Assembly: GCA_947455425.1 (NCBI GenBank)
Contig: CANGOT010000002.1
Location: 1-35,267 of the forward strand
Length of the DNA: 35,267 nucleotides
Direction: 5' to 3'
Origin: Chitinophagaceae bacterium
Lineage (GTDB): Bacteria > Bacteroidota > Bacteroidia > Chitinophagales > Chitinophagaceae
This document shows, piece after piece, positions 9,768-18,484 of the stretch; the stretch's first letter is position 1, and each line of letters begins with the position of its first letter. The position numbers and the translations under genes are program-made. A model generated the notes under the pieces. That model ran no database searches, was not told the DNA's origin, and worked only from the letters and a program-made list of their open reading frames with translations.

Positions 9768-10970
9768 ATGCAGCAATTAACAAACGAACAACTAATTCAA
9801 GCAGCTCAGCAGTTTGGAACACCCCTTTATGTATATCATTCAGAAAAAATATCTGAAAAATATCAGCAACTTACTACTGCTTTTCACAAGTCTAATACAA
9901 AAATATTTTATGCTTGTAAAGCTTTAACCAATATCAGCATCTTAAAACATATTAAAAGTCTTGGTTGTAATGTAGATTGTAGCAGTATTAACGAAGTAAA
10001 ACTTGCCCTGTATGCAGGTTTTAAGCCAACTGAAATTTTATACACCAGTAATGGGATTGCGTTTAACGAAATTGTTGAGGCAAAAGAATTGGGTGTATAT
10101 ATTACCATAGATAGCCTTTCGAACCTTGCAAAATTTGGAGCTGCATTTGGCAACACTTATCCCATTAGTTTAAGAATAAGACCCAATATAATGGGTGGGG
10201 GCAATATTCAAATTTCTACGGGTCACGATGAAAGTAAATTTGGTATTCCCATTACACAACTTCAGCAAATTTTAGAGCTGGTTCAGCAATACAATATCAA
10301 CGTTCAAGGATTGCATATTCATACAGGAAGCGATATAGACAATATTGATGTTTTTATAAAGGGGATTGAAGTATTGTTCGAAATTATTCATCAGTTTCCA
10401 AACCTTAAGTTTATAGATTTGGGTAGTGGTTTTAAAGTAAAATATAAAGAGGGAGATAAGCCTACTGATATTTCTTTATTGGCTCAAAAGATTTATGAAG
10501 ATTTCGACAACCATCCATCTGCAAAGAATCTGGAGATTTGGTTTGAGCCCGGCAAGTTTTTAGTGAGCGAATGTGGCCATTTTATTACACAGGTAAATGT
10601 AATAAAACATAATGAAGAAGCTACTTTTATAGGTGTTGATAGTGGTTTTAATCATCTGATTCGCCCTATGTTTTATGGCTCTTATCATACTATTAAAAAC
10701 ATATCAAACCCCAATGGTGAAGAACAGGAATATGCCGTTGTAGGTAACCTTTGCGAAACAGACACATTTGCATGGAAAAGAAAAATTGCCACCACCCAAG
10801 AAGGGGATTACCTATGTTTTAGTAATGCCGGTGCTTATGGCTTTGAAATGAGCAGCAACTTTAATAGCCGTTATAAACCTGCCGAAGTTTTATTTAAAAA
10901 CAATGAGGCTTCATTAATTCGCAGAAGAGATGTTTTTGAAGATTTATTGAGAAACCAAACAGGGTTATAA
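9768..10970 (+). CDS. lysA: Diaminopimelate decarboxylase
   Basis: FYACKALTNISILKHIKSLGCNVDCSS (PLP lysine), GLHIHTGSDI, EPGKFLVSECG, LCETDTFAWKR, NAGAYGFEMSSNFNSR. Confidence 0.93.
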   Translation: MQQLTNEQLIQAAQQFGTPLYVYHSEKISEKYQQLTTAFHKSNTKIFYACKALTNISILKHIKSLGCNVDCSSINEVKLALYAGFKPTEILYTSNGIAFNEIVEAKELGVYITIDSLSNLAKFGAAFGNTYPISLRIRPNIMGGGNIQISTGHDESKFGIPITQLQQILELVQQYNINVQGLHIHTGSDIDNIDVFIKGIEVLFEIIHQFPNLKFIDLGSGFKVKYKEGDKPTDISLLAQKIYEDFDNHPSAKNLEIWFEPGKFLVSECGHFITQVNVIKHNEEATFIGVDSGFNHLIRPMFYGSYHTIKNISNPNGEEQEYAVVGNLCETDTFAWKRKIATTQEGDYLCFSNAGAYGFEMSSNFNSRYKPAEVLFKNNEASLIRRRDVFEDLLRNQTGL

Positions 10971-11279
10971 ATTTCTTTGCAACAGCCCTTTGTAAATGGC
11001 TACTTCTTTTTGCAAATCTTCTACTTGTTTTTGCAGAGCAAGCTCTTTATCTGATGGAATTTCAAGCGGTAGTTTATTTGCCAAAAGGCTAAACATATTT
11101 ACACCCAATACCAAACTTGCTTTCCATAAATCTTTGGTATACAAGCTATCTTTTTCTATAAATCTTTTAACTGCCATTTGATTGGTGTTAAGGGCAGCAG
11201 CAAACTCGGCTTTATTATACCGTTTTTGCTTCATTAATTCATACAACAAGCTTCCGTTGTGTGGCATTGATTGTGGCAT
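10965..11279 (-). CDS. Small HTH-like DNA-binding protein with C-terminal coiled coil
   Basis: LLYELMKQKRYNKAEFAAALNTNQMAVKRFIEKDSL helix-turn-helix-like region followed by LALQKQVEDLQKEVAIYKGLLQ heptad pattern. Confidence 0.6.
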   Translation of the reverse strand: MPQSMPHNGSLLYELMKQKRYNKAEFAAALNTNQMAVKRFIEKDSLYTKDLWKASLVLGVNMFSLLANKLPLEIPSDKELALQKQVEDLQKEVAIYKGLLQRNL

Positions 11280-11361
11280 AGTTTGATAGATTTTATAATA
11301 ATAATAACTGCTAAAATAGCAATAATTATCATTATATATATCATAAATGATAATTTATAAG

Positions 11362-11600
11362 CTTTCGGGGTTACCGGAATAACTTATAAGATATTGGTAT
11401 AACTTTCGGGGTTATCAGAATAAATGAAAAGATATGGATATAACTTTCGGGGTTACCGGAATATATTATAAGATATTGATATAACTTTCGGGGTTATCAG
11501 AACAACTCATAAGATATGAATACAGTTAATTATGTTATCAGAATAACATTTTTGCTAATAAAGAAGGTTTCGGGGTTAACGGAAAGCTACTAATAGTTTA
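11362..11600. repeat. 41-bp tandem repeat array (six units, alternating 82-bp higher-order structure)
   Basis: Unit starts at 11362, 11403, 11444, 11485, 11526 (degenerate), 11567. Consensus CTTTCGGGGTTAYCRGAATAACTTATAAGATATTGATATAA. Confidence 0.92.
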
Positions 11601-11669
11601 ATTCTATAAAGTTTTTAGACAACATAAGATTGATTATGGAAATCTATGTAGAATTATATTTGTGTAAAT

Positions 11670-12119
11670 ATGAAATACATTTTAATAGCAATTTTCTTTA
11701 TTTCAACAACGGCTATAACACAAACTAAAAATAACTTTGACTGGCTACTTGGTAATTGGAAAGTAAGTTCAGGAAAAGGTTTTATTATAGAAAAATGGGC
11801 AAAACAAAACGATAGTTTATATGTTGGTGTTAGTAGTTTTGTAAATAATAAGGATACAATTATTGAAGAAACAGTTGCATTGAAAAAAATAAATAACAAA
11901 TGGTTTTATATACCAACGGTTGCCAAACAAAACGGCAACAAACCGGTATCATTCAAGTTGATTTTAAATAATCAAGGCGAATTTATTTGCGAAAACACAA
12001 AACACGATTTTCCTCAACGTATTAACTACAGATTATTCAACAACAATTTACTGGCAAGCATTGAGGGAAGGGTGAAAGACACTTTCAAAAAAGTGAATTA
12101 CGACTATATTAAAAACTAG
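11670..12119 (+). CDS. DUF6265-like secreted protein
   Basis: Signal peptide, then FDWLLGNWKVSSGKGFIIEKW...FKLILNNQGEFICENTKHDFPQRINYR. Confidence 0.7.
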   Translation: MKYILIAIFFISTTAITQTKNNFDWLLGNWKVSSGKGFIIEKWAKQNDSLYVGVSSFVNNKDTIIEETVALKKINNKWFYIPTVAKQNGNKPVSFKLILNNQGEFICENTKHDFPQRINYRLFNNNLLASIEGRVKDTFKKVNYDYIKN

Positions 12120-12186
12120 TAAATTCATACCACAACTTATCAACTACTAAACTTTAAACCCAAAACCAAAGTATCTTGCACGCCTT

Positions 12187-14532
12187 ATGCAGGATTATTT
12201 AATTGGACTGAACGAACCACAAAAAACAGCTGTTACACATATTAAAGGCCCTTTGATGATTATAGCGGGTGCTGGAAGTGGTAAAACAAAAGTACTAACC
12301 ACACGTATTGCCCATTTAATGGCAAATGGTGTTGATTCTTTTAATATTCTGGCTTTAACTTTTACCAACAAAGCTGCTGCCGAAATGAAGGAGCGTATCG
12401 AAAGAATGTTGGGTAATAATGAAGCAAGAAACCTATATATAGGAACATTTCATAGCGTATTTGCAAGAATTTTAAGAGCAGAGGCGGGGCGTTTGGGCTA
12501 CCCCAGCAATTTCACTATTTATGATACAGATGATAGCAGAAGTGTGATTAAAGCTGTGATTAATGAAATGGATCTGGATGATAAACACTATAAACCCAAC
12601 ATTGTTCACAATAGAATTTCAAGTGCAAAAAATGCTTTGGTAAGTGCTGCCGAATATGCTGTTGATACCTATTTAACCCAGGAAGATGCCAGGGCAAACA
12701 GACCTGCCATTGCTAAAATTTATAAGGCTTATACCGATCGTTGCTTTAAAAGCGGTGCAATGGACTTTGATGATTTATTGTTCAAAATGTACGAGTTATT
12801 GAAGTATCATAACGAGGCCTTGGCTAAATATCAGCATAAGTTTAAATATGTGTTGATAGATGAGTACCAGGATACAAATGCTGTGCAGTATCAAATTACA
12901 AAATTATTGGCGGCTGTTCACGAAAACATTTGTGTAGTGGGCGATGATGCCCAAAGTATTTATAGTTTTAGAGGTGCTACCATTGAAAATATTTTGCAGT
13001 TTACCAAAGATTATGATGATGTAAAAGTGGTGAAGCTAGAACAGAATTACAGAAGTACATCGAACATTTTAAAAGTTGCCAACGAAGTTATTAGCAACAA
13101 TAAAGGTCAGTTACCAAAAGAATTATGGACCGATGCTGCCGATGGAGAAAAGATAAAATTGGTGCGAACCATGACAGATAATGAAGAAGGAAAATTTGTT
13201 GCCGATACTATTCAGGAACAAAAGCTTCGCAACCATTATCGCAATAGCGAGTTTGCTATTTTATATAGAACCAATGCACAATCTCGTGCCTTTGAAGAAT
13301 GTTTAAGAAGACAAGGCATTAAATATAAAATATATGGAGGTTTAAGTTTCTATCAACGCAAGGAAATTAAAGATATGATTGCTTATTTACGAGTGATTGT
13401 AAACACACGCGATGAAGAAGCATTGAAACGAATTATTAATTATCCGGTGCGTGGTATTGGAAAAACAACCATTGAAAAATGTTTGGTAATTGCTAATGAA
13501 CTGAATATTACTTTTTATAATGTTTTAGAGCGAGCTAAAGAATTTGGTTTTAAAGCGGGAACACTTGAATCTATTGAGAATTTCGTAATGATGATCAGGT
13601 ATTTTCAAACCTTATTGACCGATAAAAATGCTTATGATGTTGCGGTTGTTGTGGGCAAAAACACCAATCTGGTTAAAGAATTATTTAATGATAAAACAAC
13701 AGAAGGTTTAGCAAGATATGAAAACGTACAAGAATTGCTAAACTCTATTAAAGAATGGACCGAAAGTCCAAGCAATGAAGATGGAGAAGTGTTGGAAAAA
13801 ACACTGGGTTCATATCTGCAACAAATTACTTTATTAACCGATGCAGATGACGATAAAGAAGATGCAGATGTTGTGAAATTAATGACCATTCATGCTGCAA
13901 AAGGATTAGAATTTAGCTGTGTATTTGTGGTGGGAGTAGAAGAAACATTGTTCCCCAGTGCCATGAGTATAAACACTCGTGAAGAATTAGAAGAAGAAAG
14001 AAGGTTGTTTTATGTAGCTGTAACCCGTGCCAAACAAAGGTTATGGCTTACTTATGCCAATGCACGTTATAGATTTGGACAATTACAACAAAACGAACCT
14101 AGCCGTTTTATTGATGAAATGCCCGAAGCACAAATTGATAAGAGTTATAGTGGTGGCGGAGCAAAAAATAATGATTGGAGCAGTCAGGGTTCTGCATTTC
14201 AAAGAATGCAAAGAGGCTTAGGATTTGGAGATAATGATGCTGCTTTAGCCGAAAAAAAGTATGGAGCTCCCCCAACTAAAAAAGAAAAGCCAACTTATGT
14301 AGTACCACCATCAAGAAACACAACAATTAATCACATTCCTTCAACCGACTTTGTAGCTAGTGATACAAGTGGCTTGCAAGCAGGGCAGAAAGTAGAGCAT
14401 CAAAAATTTGGATTTGGTAATGTTACTAAAGTGGAAGGTTCGGCACATAACCCTATTGCCACCATTATGTTCGATAAAAATGGCGAAAGGAAAATTATGT
14501 TAAACTATGCTAAGTTGAGAATTGTGGAGTAA
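12187..14532 (+). CDS. uvrD/pcrA: ATP-dependent DNA helicase, UvrD/PcrA family
   Basis: LNEPQKTAV, IAGAGSGKTKVL (Walker A), VLIDEYQDTNAVQY, VGDDAQSIYSFRGA, LEQNYRST, TIHAAKGLEFSCVFVVG, VAVTRAKQRLWL. Confidence 0.96.
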   Translation: MQDYLIGLNEPQKTAVTHIKGPLMIIAGAGSGKTKVLTTRIAHLMANGVDSFNILALTFTNKAAAEMKERIERMLGNNEARNLYIGTFHSVFARILRAEAGRLGYPSNFTIYDTDDSRSVIKAVINEMDLDDKHYKPNIVHNRISSAKNALVSAAEYAVDTYLTQEDARANRPAIAKIYKAYTDRCFKSGAMDFDDLLFKMYELLKYHNEALAKYQHKFKYVLIDEYQDTNAVQYQITKLLAAVHENICVVGDDAQSIYSFRGATIENILQFTKDYDDVKVVKLEQNYRSTSNILKVANEVISNNKGQLPKELWTDAADGEKIKLVRTMTDNEEGKFVADTIQEQKLRNHYRNSEFAILYRTNAQSRAFEECLRRQGIKYKIYGGLSFYQRKEIKDMIAYLRVIVNTRDEEALKRIINYPVRGIGKTTIEKCLVIANELNITFYNVLERAKEFGFKAGTLESIENFVMMIRYFQTLLTDKNAYDVAVVVGKNTNLVKELFNDKTTEGLARYENVQELLNSIKEWTESPSNEDGEVLEKTLGSYLQQITLLTDADDDKEDADVVKLMTIHAAKGLEFSCVFVVGVEETLFPSAMSINTREELEEERRLFYVAVTRAKQRLWLTYANARYRFGQLQQNEPSRFIDEMPEAQIDKSYSGGGAKNNDWSSQGSAFQRMQRGLGFGDNDAALAEKKYGAPPTKKEKPTYVVPPSRNTTINHIPSTDFVASDTSGLQAGQKVEHQKFGFGNVTKVEGSAHNPIATIMFDKNGERKIMLNYAKLRIVE

Positions 14533-14538
14533 CCACTT

Positions 14539-14985
14539 TTATGCTGCAACCAACTTACTGGCACTTCTGTAAACAAAAGAATTGCAAATATGTCTTCTCG
14601 CAAATCTAGCTTGAGAAGGAGCATTTACAAGTTTTACATAAGTAGCTTTTGGCACACCAAAATATTCGTAACAACTACCATCAGAAAATGTAATATTTAG
14701 CTGTTCGTTTTTGTATTCAAAATCTTCAATGCTAGCATTGGTAATTGTTTCGGTATATTGATCTAAAGTTGCTGCAATGGTTTCAGGGGCAATACTTACC
14801 AAAAAATGATAGGCTTCAATTACTTTTTTACTTCTTGCTTCAGCAGCTAATTTTTCTTCTTCGTTATCTTGAAATTTATCAGGATGACAATCTTTCATCA
14901 CATTCCTATAAATCGTTTTTAGCTCTTTTAACTCAACGTCTTTTGTAACTTCTAATAACCTTCTGTAGTAATCTATTTTTTTCAT
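14539..14985 (-). CDS. J-domain protein fused to a KTSC domain
   Basis: N-terminal YYRRLLEVTKDVELKELKTIYRNVMKDCHPDKF (HPD); C-terminal LNITFSDGSCYEYFGVPKATYVKLVNAPSQARFARRHICNSFVYRS (KTSC-like). Confidence 0.8.
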   Translation of the reverse strand: MKKIDYYRRLLEVTKDVELKELKTIYRNVMKDCHPDKFQDNEEEKLAAEARSKKVIEAYHFLVSIAPETIAATLDQYTETITNASIEDFEYKNEQLNITFSDGSCYEYFGVPKATYVKLVNAPSQARFARRHICNSFVYRSASKLVAA

Positions 14986-15127
14986 AAAGCGGCGAAGGTA
15001 GTAGTTTGAGAAGCTTTGATAGCCATCAATTAAACAAAGGTTTGCGTTTATTTCTTAATTCAATATAAAAAAAGTAAAGAATTTCGTTACTCAACATTGC
15101 GATTTCATAACAATAAACATTGCCATT

Positions 15128-16495
15128 ATGAATAAAAATTTTCCCAGAAGAGATTTTATCAAAAACGCTAGCACATTGATTGCTGGAGGTTTATTACTTC
15201 CATCAGAAACATTAAAAGCATCAAACATTTTTGGTTCAACCAAAAAAAGATTTGCCATTGTAGGTACTGGTGATAGAGGCAGTGGCATGTGGGGAAAAGA
15301 TATTGTAAAAACGTATGGTGATAGCATTGAATTTGTTGGAATGTGTGATAAAAACAGTGGCAGAGTAAACGCTGCAAAGAAAATAATGGGTGTTACATGT
15401 CCAACGTTTACCAATTTTGAAAAGATGATGCTTGAAGCAAAACCCGAAGTGCTTATTGTTACTACTGTTGATGCTACACACAGTGAATTTATTATTCGTG
15501 GAATGGAATTAGGTGCAGATATTATTACTGAAAAACCAATGACCACAGATGAAGTAAAATGTCAATCTATTTTAGATGCTGAAAAAAGAACTGGTAAAAA
15601 AGTAACCGTTGCTTTCAATTATAGGTATTCACCACAACGAGCAAAAATGTATGAAATGCTTCGTGCTGGTGCAATTGGCAAAATTACTTCTGTAGATTTT
15701 CATTGGTATTTAGATGTGCATCATGGTGCTGATTATTTTAGACGTTGGCACAGATTAAGAGAAAATAGTGGCAGCCTTTGGGTGCACAAAGCAACACATC
15801 ATTTCGATTTATTAAATTGGTGGATAGATAGCGACCCTGAAGAAGTATTTGCTTATGGAGCTTTAGAACATTACGGTAAAGCAAATTCGTTTAGGGGTGA
15901 AAACTGTAGAACTTGTGTTCACAAAGACTCTTGTAAATTTCATTTTGATATTACTAAAAACCAACGCTATGTTGACTTGTATGTAAACAATGAAAGTTTT
16001 GATGGCTATTTACGTGATGGCTGTGTATTTAAAGAAGACATCAATATTTTTGATAAAATGAATGCCTCCATAAAATACAAAAATGGTGTGCAAGTTAGCT
16101 ACTCCCTAATTACCTATGCACCTTATGAAGGTTATCGAATTGCATTCAATGGCACAGAAGGTAGATTAGAAGCATGGATTCAAGAAAAGAACCCAACTAC
16201 AAATGTTGATTATGATGAATTTATTTATACCAAAAACTTTGGCAAGCCAGAATTTATAAAGGTTACTAAAACTGAAGGTGGACACGGTGGTGGTGATAAT
16301 TTAATGAAAGAAATGTTGTTTAAAACGGGAAAGCAAGATGATTTAAAACAAAAAGCAGGAACTAGAGATGGTGCTTTGTCTTGCCTAATTGGGATTGCGG
16401 CAAGAAATAGTTGCGATAGTGGTAAACCTATACGTATAAAGGATTTAACAACAATTGAACCTCAAATACAAAAGGTTTATGCAACACCATCATAA
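15128..16495 (+). CDS. Gfo/Idh/MocA family oxidoreductase with Tat-type signal
   Basis: RRDFIKNASTLIAGG Tat signal; FAIVGTGDRGSGMWG nucleotide-binding; DIITEKPMTTD (EKP). Confidence 0.92.
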   Translation: MNKNFPRRDFIKNASTLIAGGLLLPSETLKASNIFGSTKKRFAIVGTGDRGSGMWGKDIVKTYGDSIEFVGMCDKNSGRVNAAKKIMGVTCPTFTNFEKMMLEAKPEVLIVTTVDATHSEFIIRGMELGADIITEKPMTTDEVKCQSILDAEKRTGKKVTVAFNYRYSPQRAKMYEMLRAGAIGKITSVDFHWYLDVHHGADYFRRWHRLRENSGSLWVHKATHHFDLLNWWIDSDPEEVFAYGALEHYGKANSFRGENCRTCVHKDSCKFHFDITKNQRYVDLYVNNESFDGYLRDGCVFKEDINIFDKMNASIKYKNGVQVSYSLITYAPYEGYRIAFNGTEGRLEAWIQEKNPTTNVDYDEFIYTKNFGKPEFIKVTKTEGGHGGGDNLMKEMLFKTGKQDDLKQKAGTRDGALSCLIGIAARNSCDSGKPIRIKDLTTIEPQIQKVYATPS

Positions 16496-16505
16496 ACAAT
16501 TTTAG

Positions 16506-17687
16506 TTAGTTGTATTCAATGGAAACTTTATTTTGAATGATATGATGTAGTTTGATACTTAAAGCCTGAAACAACATTTTACCGTTAGCATTTCTTTCAA
16601 TGTAGTAACTGGCTTTGTCGAGCTCTTCAACAATGGCTTCTTGTTGACTTACGCTAGCAATTTTATTCAGTCGTTGGGCAAAGTCTTTTTCGTTTTGAGG
16701 TAGCATTACATTATCAACCCCCAAAACTTTTATTCTAATGCTTTGCTGCAGCAAATGATTAAAATATCGTAGGAATTGTTTTTGTTTCTCTCTACCAATC
16801 TTACTTATTTCATCAATCCACTTTACCTGCTCGGGTAACATTTTTTTTATGGTATAGTTCAGCCAGTGTTTCAATAAATCTTGCCAGTCTTCTTCGCTGT
16901 GCTGCAGTAGTTGCAGGGCTTCGCGATAATTTCCTTCGCAAATGCCGGCAATTTGTCTAGCTGTATCTGCAGCTACATTTGCACGTTCAATAAGTGCCTG
17001 CTCTATTTCATTTGTTTGTAGTTGTGGAATTTTTATCAGCTGACAGCGACTCAGAATTGTTGGTAAAATCTGTTCTTCATTTTCTGCAACAAAAACAAAT
17101 AAAGTATTAGGAGGTGGCTCTTCAATTAACTTTAAGAGTTTATTTCCTTCTTTACCCAAATATTCAGGCATCCACAATACAAGCACTTTATATTCTGCTT
17201 CAAAAGTTTTAAGACTAAGTTTTTTTCCAATCTCATTACATTCCTCGGCTGTAATATTTCCTTGTTTATTTTCAGCATGAATATTTTGTAGCCAGTCATA
17301 CACATTGCCATAAGGAGCAATTTTTACAAATTCTCTAAACTCGTTTATATAATCAGCACTTGTGGGTTTATCACCACTTTTTTTTGGAATAACAGGAAAT
17401 GAAAAATGTAAATCAGGATGAATCAATTGTTCTGCTCTTTGTATAGCTGCGTTCATTTCATCTTCATTGTTTGCTGGCATTGAGCTCATTCCACCAAACA
17501 AGTCTTCAACTACTGGAGCTGCTTTTGGCTGACACACCACATATTTCGCAAACTCAATAGCCAAAGGTAATGCACCACTTCCCTCCTTACCCAAAAACAA
17601 TAAAGCATGACTAAGACGATTGTGTTGCACCATATCTTTTAGATGTGCTTTCACTGTTTCTTGCCCTATAACATTATTCCAATTCAT
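16506..17687 (-). CDS. holB: DNA polymerase III subunit delta'
   Basis: MNWNNVIGQETVKAHLKDMVQHNRLSHALLFLGKEGSGALPLA; EGNKLLKLIEEPPPNTLFVFVAENEEQILPTILSRCQ. Confidence 0.92.
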   Translation of the reverse strand: MNWNNVIGQETVKAHLKDMVQHNRLSHALLFLGKEGSGALPLAIEFAKYVVCQPKAAPVVEDLFGGMSSMPANNEDEMNAAIQRAEQLIHPDLHFSFPVIPKKSGDKPTSADYINEFREFVKIAPYGNVYDWLQNIHAENKQGNITAEECNEIGKKLSLKTFEAEYKVLVLWMPEYLGKEGNKLLKLIEEPPPNTLFVFVAENEEQILPTILSRCQLIKIPQLQTNEIEQALIERANVAADTARQIAGICEGNYREALQLLQHSEEDWQDLLKHWLNYTIKKMLPEQVKWIDEISKIGREKQKQFLRYFNHLLQQSIRIKVLGVDNVMLPQNEKDFAQRLNKIASVSQQEAIVEELDKASYYIERNANGKMLFQALSIKLHHIIQNKVSIEYN

Positions 17688-17783
17688 TACTGCAAATATT
17701 GGTTTTCTTTTTTCGTTATCAAAAATGATTTACAAATGCAAGAAGCACTTATTTTCGATGACATTTTCATCAATAAACAACAT

Positions 17784-18452
17784 ATGCTTCAGTCTTCTAC
17801 TATAAAATTTTTAAAAGATTTAAAAAAAAATAATACTAAAGAATGGTTTGATAAAAACAGGAAAATATATGAAGCAGCCAAGCAAGATTTTCTTGATTTA
17901 ACCACTGAAGTCTTAAAAGGGATTGCATCCAAAGACAATACAGTGGCTCACTTAGAACCAAAAAAATGTTTATTTAGAATTAACAGAGATGTGCGATTTA
18001 GTAAAGATAAAAGCCCATACAAAACCAATATGGGAATGAGTATTGCCAAAGGTGGAAAAGTGGGTATTAGTGCAGGTTATTATTTTCATTTAGAGCCAGG
18101 TGCCTGTTTTATTGGAGGTGGCATTTATATGCCAATGCCCGATGAAGTAAAAAAAATAAGACAAGAAATAGACTATAACTTTAAAGATTTTAAAACAATT
18201 ATCAGTAGTAAAAAATTTATTGCAGCGTTTGGAGACATAACAAAATCTGCAGAATTTTCATTAACCCGTCCACCAAAAGGCTACGATGAAAACAACCCAG
18301 CGATTGAATATATTAAATTAAAAAGCTGGACAGCAAGTTGTACTTTGAATGATACAGAATTAACCGATAAAAATTTAGTTAAAACCATTGTATCAACTTT
18401 TGAGGCATTAAAACCCTTACTTGATTTTTTGAATAGAGCTATTGAAGAATAA
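17784..18452 (+). CDS. DUF2461 domain-containing protein (TIGR02453-like)
   Basis: TIKFLKDLKKNNTKEWFDKNRKIYEAAK, FRINRDVRFSKDKSPYKTNMG, GYYFHLEPG. The ORF opens at 17643 but that stretch overlaps holB antisense; ATGs at 17736 or 17784 are more plausible. Confidence 0.88.
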   Translation: MLQSSTIKFLKDLKKNNTKEWFDKNRKIYEAAKQDFLDLTTEVLKGIASKDNTVAHLEPKKCLFRINRDVRFSKDKSPYKTNMGMSIAKGGKVGISAGYYFHLEPGACFIGGGIYMPMPDEVKKIRQEIDYNFKDFKTIISSKKFIAAFGDITKSAEFSLTRPPKGYDENNPAIEYIKLKSWTASCTLNDTELTDKNLVKTIVSTFEALKPLLDFLNRAIEE

Positions 18453-18484
18453 AACCAACAACATATCAACAAAAACTAACACTA

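Noticed and set aside
11362-11600. Possible CRISPR array at the 41-bp repeats
   Set aside because: Whole 41-bp units are similar; there are no unique spacers and no cas genes nearby.
15091-15546. 151-aa minus-strand ORF over the Gfo/Idh gene start
   Set aside because: Overlaps the conserved Tat signal and NAD-binding region of the oxidoreductase; hydrophobic antisense artefact.
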